A stretch of DNA of 5,992 nucleotides from Candidatus Microgenomates bacterium (lineage in GTDB: Bacteria; Patescibacteriota; Dojkabacteria; SC72): assembly GCA_012797935.1 (NCBI GenBank), contig JAAZOC010000065.1, positions 1 through 5,992 on the forward strand. The letters are read 5' to 3'. The notes under the pieces were generated by a model. It made no database searches and was not told the DNA's origin. It worked only from the letters and a program-made list of their open reading frames with translations. Below, piece by piece: positions 1-4,058 of this stretch. The stretch's first letter is position 1. Every line of letters starts with the position of its first letter. The translations under genes were made by a program, and so were the position numbers.

Positions 1-60
1 AAACTCGCTTTTGTTAACGAAATAGCAAGCTTTAGGAACTTGTACAAAGGGGAAAAATAG
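1..60 (+). CDS. 3' end of an upstream gene (partial, unidentified)
   Basis: Frame 1 is open from the window edge to a TAG at 58-60 and would encode a C-terminal tail of 19 residues ending FRNLYKGEK. The other two forward frames hit stops within the first 24 bases. The tail is short, charged and carries no recognisable motif, so no function can be given. If real, this gene ends 20 bases before the tRNA and its last codons contain the tRNA promoter. An open stretch of 20 codons can occur by chance, so the call rests mainly on the otherwise dense packing of the region. Confidence 0.45.
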   Translation, partial: KLAFVNEIASFRNLYKGEK

Positions 61-69
61 AGGTATAAT
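40..69 (+). promoter_or_regulatory. Sigma-70-type promoter for the tRNA-Leu gene
   Basis: A perfect -10 hexamer TATAAT lies at 64-69. An 18-base spacer separates it from a weak -35 candidate TTGTAC at 40-45, which matches three of six consensus positions. Transcription would begin near 76, leaving a leader of about five bases before the mature tRNA at 81. The -35 candidate falls inside a short palindrome, TTGTACAA (40-47), which may be coincidental. The -10 box is convincing and well placed; the -35 is not. Confidence 0.6.
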
Positions 70-80
70 ACCACAATTCA

Positions 81-164
81 GGTCGAGTGGTGGAACTGGC
101 AGACACGCGGGACTCAAAATCCCGTGCTAGTAATAGCATGAGGGTTCGATTCCCTCCCCGACCA
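81..164 (+). tRNA. tRNA-Leu (anticodon CAA)
   Basis: This class II tRNA reads UUG leucine codons. The anticodon stem CGGGA (108-112) pairs with TCCCG (120-124) around the loop CTCAAAA, with anticodon CAA at 115-117. The long variable arm (125-139) forms a TGCTA/TAGCA stem, as expected for Leu. The T arm pairs GAGGG (140-144) with CCCTC (152-156) around TTCGATT. The acceptor stem pairs 81-87 with 157-163 except for one A-C mismatch at the sixth pair, and the discriminator base is A164. The D-arm sequence GTGGAACTGGCAGACAC is typical of bacterial tRNA-Leu. CCA is not encoded (TCT follows), so it must be added by a nucleotidyltransferase. No terminator is evident between the tRNA and the gene at 187, so read-through transcription is likely. 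Confidence 0.96.
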
Positions 165-186
165 TCTCTATTTAAAAATTTTAGTT

Positions 187-936
187 ATGGAACAATTTAT
201 ACTAGATCTACTTAGCTCTGTTGGTAAAATAAACTTCAAATCTGTTTGGGATATCTTTATTTATGCTTTTGTAGCTTTCTGGATTGTTGTTCTTTACTGG
301 ATTTGGTTAGATTCTGGAGATAGAACTTCAAACACAACTGCTAGAGTTTGTTATGTACTTTTGGGTCTTTTCCTAAATGTCGTTGGTCTTGTCATATATT
401 TAATAATTAGACCAAATCAAACAATAGAGGAAATATATTGGTCTGATTTAGAGAGAAGATATCTAAAATATGAGACATCAGAATTAGGTGATTGTCCAAA
501 ATGTGGTACACAACTTTTTCCTGGTTTTAGATATTGTCCAGAATGTAAATACAAATTAAAAGTAAAATGTCCTAGTTGTAATCTTTTTGTTGATAGAAAA
601 TACAAATATTGTCCTCATTGTAGTGAAGAGATAGGAAAGAGTGATAAATATGAACAATTAGAAACACCTTCTAAAGAAATTATGCAAGAGCAGATTGTTG
701 CATCAAGAACAGAAGCAACAGAAGTTGTTGAAACAAGTAGAACAAGATATTCAGTAAAGAAAGGTATTGCTGTTGAGGTAGGAGAGAGAGTAATTGGTGT
801 ATACAAAATTGTTGCTGAAAAACTTAATGAACTTTTTAAAAATGGTAAGTCTCTTGTAACTGCAAAAAAAGAGCAAGCAAAAAAAGTCTCTTCAGGAGAG
901 AAGAAAAGTACAAAGAAAAACAAAAAGAAAAGATAA
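187..936 (+). CDS. Membrane-anchored double zinc-ribbon protein
   Basis: The 249-residue protein has two hydrophobic helices near the N-terminus (about 22-41 and 53-74), in an arrangement like the short two-helix PLDc_N-type membrane modules. Two treble-clef/zinc-ribbon units follow, with CPxC pairs at C103/C106 and C117/C120, then C128/C131 and C142/C145. These eight cysteines should bind two zinc ions. Residues 150-249 are polar, probably helical, and end in a very Lys-rich tail (about 227-249) that could contact nucleic acid or acidic membrane lipid. The role is unknown; double zinc ribbons often mediate protein or nucleic-acid contacts, and this one would sit at the membrane surface. The ATG at 187 is the only good start; it lies 22 bases after the tRNA and has no Shine-Dalgarno sequence. 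The domain reading is firm, while a tethering or regulatory role is inference. Confidence 0.93.
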   Translation: MEQFILDLLSSVGKINFKSVWDIFIYAFVAFWIVVLYWIWLDSGDRTSNTTARVCYVLLGLFLNVVGLVIYLIIRPNQTIEEIYWSDLERRYLKYETSELGDCPKCGTQLFPGFRYCPECKYKLKVKCPSCNLFVDRKYKYCPHCSEEIGKSDKYEQLETPSKEIMQEQIVASRTEATEVVETSRTRYSVKKGIAVEVGERVIGVYKIVAEKLNELFKNGKSLVTAKKEQAKKVSSGEKKSTKKNKKKR

Positions 937-999
937 CATATTATCCAAATAATCTCCTTTTGTGCTATTATTTCTTAATATAAGATTTGTATTAATGCT

Positions 1000-1836
1000 G
1001 TGTTTCAACAGATCATAGAAAAAGTAGAATTCTTCTTTGAGCAAATTCCTCCAGTAATTCTTTTCTTTCTAGTTATTGTAATTGGAATGTATAAATTCTG
1101 GCAGGGATGTTTGGTAACTAGAAAAGAGAATAACTCAATCTATGATATGTTTTTCTTCTCTTCGTTAATGGGTTTAATCGTTGGTAGAATCACATATATA
1201 ATTTCTAATTGGGAAGAGTTTAATCAGTATATTTGGTATTGGTTGCCATATGAGAAATATGGAGATCAGACATTCTTTTTCAGATTGCTTCCTTGGAGAT
1301 TCCTAAGAGTTTGGGATTGGGAGATAAACCTAATAGTTATGTTTGTTGGTTTTGTTGTTTTCGCAACGATTTGGACTTTAGCTGTTAAAAAATGGCAATG
1401 GAGTCATATGTATACACCAATATTTACTACTGCTACTACAATGATATCTTTGTCTTTCCTTCTCATCGGTCTCTATGTAGATAAAACAGAATGGATAATG
1501 CAGGGTGTAATAATATTAGTTCCTGTCCTAATTCTTGCAATTGCGGAGAGGGTAATTAGAGATAAAATTATTGGTCGAAAGGAAATGAGAATCCTTGCAA
1601 TTACAGAAATAACACTTCTTGCAATACCAGTAGGGTACCTTGTATATAGCTATTTAATGATGGATGCTACTATGTTTGAGAAGGTTTCAATAGTAATCTT
1701 ACTTGTTTGGTTTGTTTTTGGATCTTTTGTATATATTGCAGAAACAAACAAAGCTAATGTAACAATTGAAAAAGTATCCTCTTTAGGAACAATATCAGAC
1801 TCTGATATTGATAGAACAATTAGATTATCAAAATAA
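1000..1836 (+). CDS. Seven-helix membrane protein, possibly a divergent Lgt relative
   Basis: This 278-residue protein has about seven hydrophobic helices (roughly 18-34, 49-68, 109-129, 140-160, 165-183, 197-219, 228-246) and a short polar C-terminal tail. Size, helix count and the GRITY stretch at 62-66 followed by a Trp-rich loop recall prolipoprotein diacylglyceryl transferase (Lgt), which transfers diacylglycerol from phosphatidylglycerol to lipobox cysteines. The Lgt HGG motif is absent: WDWEIN (105-110) lies where it would be expected, and no GRxGNFxNxE signature is seen. The protein is therefore either an inactive or repurposed relative or an unrelated membrane protein. The start is GTG at 1000; the ATG at 995 is in another frame and stops after seven codons. 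Its TAA overlaps the next ATG by one base, so it is probably translationally coupled to the RluA gene. The CDS is certain; the family link is weak. Confidence 0.9.
   Translation: MFQQIIEKVEFFFEQIPPVILFFLVIVIGMYKFWQGCLVTRKENNSIYDMFFFSSLMGLIVGRITYIISNWEEFNQYIWYWLPYEKYGDQTFFFRLLPWRFLRVWDWEINLIVMFVGFVVFATIWTLAVKKWQWSHMYTPIFTTATTMISLSFLLIGLYVDKTEWIMQGVIILVPVLILAIAERVIRDKIIGRKEMRILAITEITLLAIPVGYLVYSYLMMDATMFEKVSIVILLVWFVFGSFVYIAETNKANVTIEKVSSLGTISDSDIDRTIRLSK
1790..1810 (+). repeat. 21-base perfect inverted repeat near the end of the seven-helix gene
   Basis: The arms CAATATCAGA (1790-1799) and TCTGATATTG (1801-1810) are exact reverse complements around a single C at 1800. The repeat lies inside the coding sequence (residues around SDSDID) and ends 25 bases before the start codon of the RluA-family gene. 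As DNA it has the shape of a dimer-binding operator; as RNA it could form a stem of about eight pairs with a five-base loop. No run of T follows, so it is not an intrinsic terminator. Whether it has a function is not shown by the sequence. Confidence 0.6.
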
Positions 1837-2828
1837 TGGATATGAATATAGATGGAGTAGGTGAAAGAATAGATAGATATCTTTTGTCTTACCTTCAAGA
1901 GAAGGGGTATGGATATGTTACAAGATCTTTTCTGAAGAGTAATTGGGAAAAAGGATTTGTTTTGTTAAATGGAAAGTCTGTAAAACCATCTTACAAAATA
2001 AAAGAAAAAGACAATGTAGAAATTCTTGAAGAAAAAATATTAAACACCTATGAAATTGTAGACCCAGATAATATCATCTCAGAAAAAGGATCTCTTAATA
2101 TTGTATTTGAAGATTCAAATATACTTGTATTAAACAAAGAAAGTGGAATAAGTATTCATCCAGGTGTTGGTAACCCAAGTGGTACTATTGCTAATTTCGT
2201 TAGAGGATATTTAGAAGAAAAAGGTGAATATGACAACAAATTAAGTAGGGCAGGAGTTGTTCATCGACTAGATAAAGCTGTATCTGGATTAGTTGTATTT
2301 GCAAAAAACAAAGAAACCCAATTGTATCTTCAGAAACAATTTCAGGAGAGAAAGATAAACAAAATATATTATGCAAAGCTACAAGGTAAAGAACTCCCTC
2401 AAATTTTGGAAGATATCTTAAAAATTGGTAATGTAAATATTCAAAATGAAATTGAGAAGCTAAAATCAAATGATTTCGTTTGTGATGAAAGTTGGTATGA
2501 AGTATCTGGATATATATCTAGAAGTTCAAAAAATAGAATGAAGATGCAATTTTCTCCATTCTCTTCTCCATCTGGGAAAAACTCTGTTACATACCTTAAA
2601 CCATTAAGTTCAAATGAATTATTGATAAAGATAGAGACAGGTAGAATGCACCAAATAAGAGCAACTCTAGCTTATCTAGGATTGTGTATTAAAGGGGATA
2701 CTTTGTATGAATCTTCATCGGGAGGAGAAATACCTCAAAGAATAGAATTAAAATCTGTACTTCTAAATTTTACAAATATAAATGGAAAAGAATTACTTTT
2801 TGATTTACTAACCAATGAGAAGAAGTAG
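1836..2828 (+). CDS. RluA-family 23S rRNA/tRNA pseudouridine synthase with S4 domain
   Basis: The enzyme isomerises uridine to pseudouridine in structured RNA, most likely 23S rRNA, in the cytoplasm. An S4 RNA-binding domain spans about residues 8-65 (RIDRYL, then VLLNGKSVKPSYKIKEKD). The catalytic core begins near residue 88 (IVFEDSNILVLNKESGISIHPG). The hallmark motif is HRLDKAVSGL at 143-152, with catalytic Asp146; families usually have HRLDKDTSGL, so the DT pair is replaced by AV. The second family motif, TGRMHQIRATLAYLG, is at 268-282, followed by KGDTLYE. At 330 residues it has the usual length for the S4-containing RluC/RluD type, although the stretch from about 185 to 245 is divergent. 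The start overlaps the preceding stop (TAATG); an ATG two codons later (1842) is an alternative. The last 14 bases overlap the next gene. Which subfamily (RluC, RluD or other) and which target uridine cannot be decided. Confidence 0.95.
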   Translation: MDMNIDGVGERIDRYLLSYLQEKGYGYVTRSFLKSNWEKGFVLLNGKSVKPSYKIKEKDNVEILEEKILNTYEIVDPDNIISEKGSLNIVFEDSNILVLNKESGISIHPGVGNPSGTIANFVRGYLEEKGEYDNKLSRAGVVHRLDKAVSGLVVFAKNKETQLYLQKQFQERKINKIYYAKLQGKELPQILEDILKIGNVNIQNEIEKLKSNDFVCDESWYEVSGYISRSSKNRMKMQFSPFSSPSGKNSVTYLKPLSSNELLIKIETGRMHQIRATLAYLGLCIKGDTLYESSSGGEIPQRIELKSVLLNFTNINGKELLFDLLTNEKK

Positions 2829-4017
2829 TGTTGTAACAAAATCAGTAAAGAAGAGAAAAAATTCAATAAATTTTAAAAATCTTTTCTTTTGGTTGGTAAT
2901 TCTCTTTATTGCATCTTACATTGGATATTTTCTCTTTACATTCTTTAGTGTAAAAACATTCAATCCTTTGTTATCTGGATCTTTAGAAAGGTATCTTTTG
3001 TCAAAGGAAAGTGATGATATGGAGAAAACATTAATTATTTTGGAAGAAGGATATGACAACAATAGGAGGATATCTGATGTATATCTTGTACTTTCTAATA
3101 GTCAAAAGAAGATATCAATCGTTGTATATATTCCAGGTGATATTCACTTTGAAGCCTTAAAGGAAGACTTTGGTTCTTCAATAACTGTTTCATCGTTGAG
3201 ATATGCTGGAGACTTTCTTCAAGAAGGTAGAGGTGTTGAATATGCAGTATGGCAATTGAGTCAAATGCTTGGTATTAAAGTAAACAACTATATTTTGGTA
3301 TCTTCTGAAGCAAGGGATACATTAAACAATATCTCAGGTAACTCTGGTGGTATGCAGGAAAGTTTTAAAGAATATTATTCAGTAGATGACGGTTCTCAAA
3401 TAGGGGAGAGCTTTTTTAAACTTCACAATATATCTTCTTCTCAATCATATATGAAGATTTTCTTTTCTCCCTCCGAATTTAAAAAGTTAGATCAAAATAT
3501 ATATTCTAATCTTTCTTTTACAAAAGCTTTTGGAAAAATATCTGGATACAGTGGTACAGTAAAGGGGACCCAAACATATGCAATTGATCTCTCATATTAC
3601 AAATATCTAACAGAATCTATGTCAGAACAAGGAGGTCAAGTAACAAGTCTTAATACAGAATCTTTTGATACTACATTTAGAAATCTCTATGCAAAAGTAA
3701 TAGATAGAGATTTAGAAGAAGAAAGTGTAAGAGTAGAAGTATACAATGGTAGTGGAATATCTGGTTCAGCATTTCAACTTGGAAGAAAAATTGAGAATAC
3801 AGGTTGTGATGTAGTGAGATATGGAAATGCACCAAAGAATATTGAAAAAACGATAGTATATGTTCCTCAAAAAGAATTGTTTGCAAACTCATACAAAGTT
3901 GTAGAAGAGGTTCTATCTGGTACTTTTGAACTTGTAGAGGGTCGTCCTGAATTTATGACTACTGGAGATATCGTTATCGTTCTTGGAGAGGATATAAAAT
4001 TAATGTATAGATTCTAG
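2815..4017 (+). CDS. Membrane-anchored protein with degenerate LCP-like and LytR_C domains
   Basis: This 400-residue protein has a basic N-terminus, one transmembrane helix (about 23-46) and a large outer part, giving an N-in, C-out topology. Residues about 70-175 follow the first half of LytR-CpsA-Psr (LCP) domains: ISDVYLVLSNSQKKISIVVYIPGD at 86-109, then MLGIKVNNYILVSSEA and a Gly-rich turn. LCP enzymes transfer undecaprenyl-linked glycopolymers to peptidoglycan and normally carry SIPRD; here the Arg is Gly108, and the Arg-rich second half of the family is not evident, so catalysis is doubtful. Residues about 304-392 fit the LytR_C domain: VRVEVYNGSGISGSA, then a middle strand IVYVP and a final DIVIVLGED. 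The likely role is in cell-envelope assembly or scaffolding, which is an inference. The ATG at 2815 lies inside the end of the RluA-family gene, overlapping it by 14 bases, which implies coupled translation. Confidence 0.88.
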   Translation: MRRSSVVTKSVKKRKNSINFKNLFFWLVILFIASYIGYFLFTFFSVKTFNPLLSGSLERYLLSKESDDMEKTLIILEEGYDNNRRISDVYLVLSNSQKKISIVVYIPGDIHFEALKEDFGSSITVSSLRYAGDFLQEGRGVEYAVWQLSQMLGIKVNNYILVSSEARDTLNNISGNSGGMQESFKEYYSVDDGSQIGESFFKLHNISSSQSYMKIFFSPSEFKKLDQNIYSNLSFTKAFGKISGYSGTVKGTQTYAIDLSYYKYLTESMSEQGGQVTSLNTESFDTTFRNLYAKVIDRDLEEESVRVEVYNGSGISGSAFQLGRKIENTGCDVVRYGNAPKNIEKTIVYVPQKELFANSYKVVEEVLSGTFELVEGRPEFMTTGDIVIVLGEDIKLMYRF

Positions 4018-4023
4018 AAACAT

Positions 4024-4052
4024 TTGCTTAAAAATCTTTTTTAATCTAAAAT
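4024..4052 (+). promoter_or_regulatory. Candidate promoter for the TraG/TraD-like ATPase gene
   Basis: TTGCTT (4024-4029, three of six -35 positions) and TAAAAT (4047-4052, five of six -10 positions) are 17 bases apart, the optimal spacing. Transcription would begin at about 4059, the A of the start codon, giving a leaderless or nearly leaderless mRNA. This agrees with the absence of a Shine-Dalgarno sequence. In such AT-rich DNA, matches of this quality arise often by chance. Confidence 0.35.
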
Positions 4053-4058
4053 TCACCT

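Noticed and set aside
417..923. Minus-strand open frames at 417-605 and 615-923
   Set aside because: They lie antisense to the zinc-ribbon gene, are Cys/Phe/Ser-rich in the manner of reversed Lys/Glu-rich coding sequence, and show no motif.
940..953. Inverted repeat ATTAT/ATAAT after the zinc-ribbon gene as a terminator
   Set aside because: The stem is five A-T pairs with a four-base loop and no clean T run follows, so it is too weak for an intrinsic terminator.
979..984. TATAAG as a -10 box for the gene at 1000
   Set aside because: It matches five of six -10 positions, but no acceptable -35 lies 16-18 bases upstream, and such hexamers are common in AT-rich DNA.
1650..1898. Minus-strand open frame of 82 codons
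   Set aside because: It is antisense to the seven-helix gene and the start of the RluA-family gene, which are both clearly coding on the + strand.
2200..2469. Minus-strand open frame of 89 codons
   Set aside because: It is antisense to the catalytic core of the pseudouridine synthase; no domain is recognisable.
3677..3892. Minus-strand open frame of 71 codons
   Set aside because: It is antisense to the LytR_C domain and has a low-complexity Leu/His/Phe composition.
4031..4044. A-run/T-run inverted repeat between the LytR_C gene and the ATPase gene as a terminator
   Set aside because: The stem would consist only of A-T pairs with almost no loop; it has no GC-rich part.
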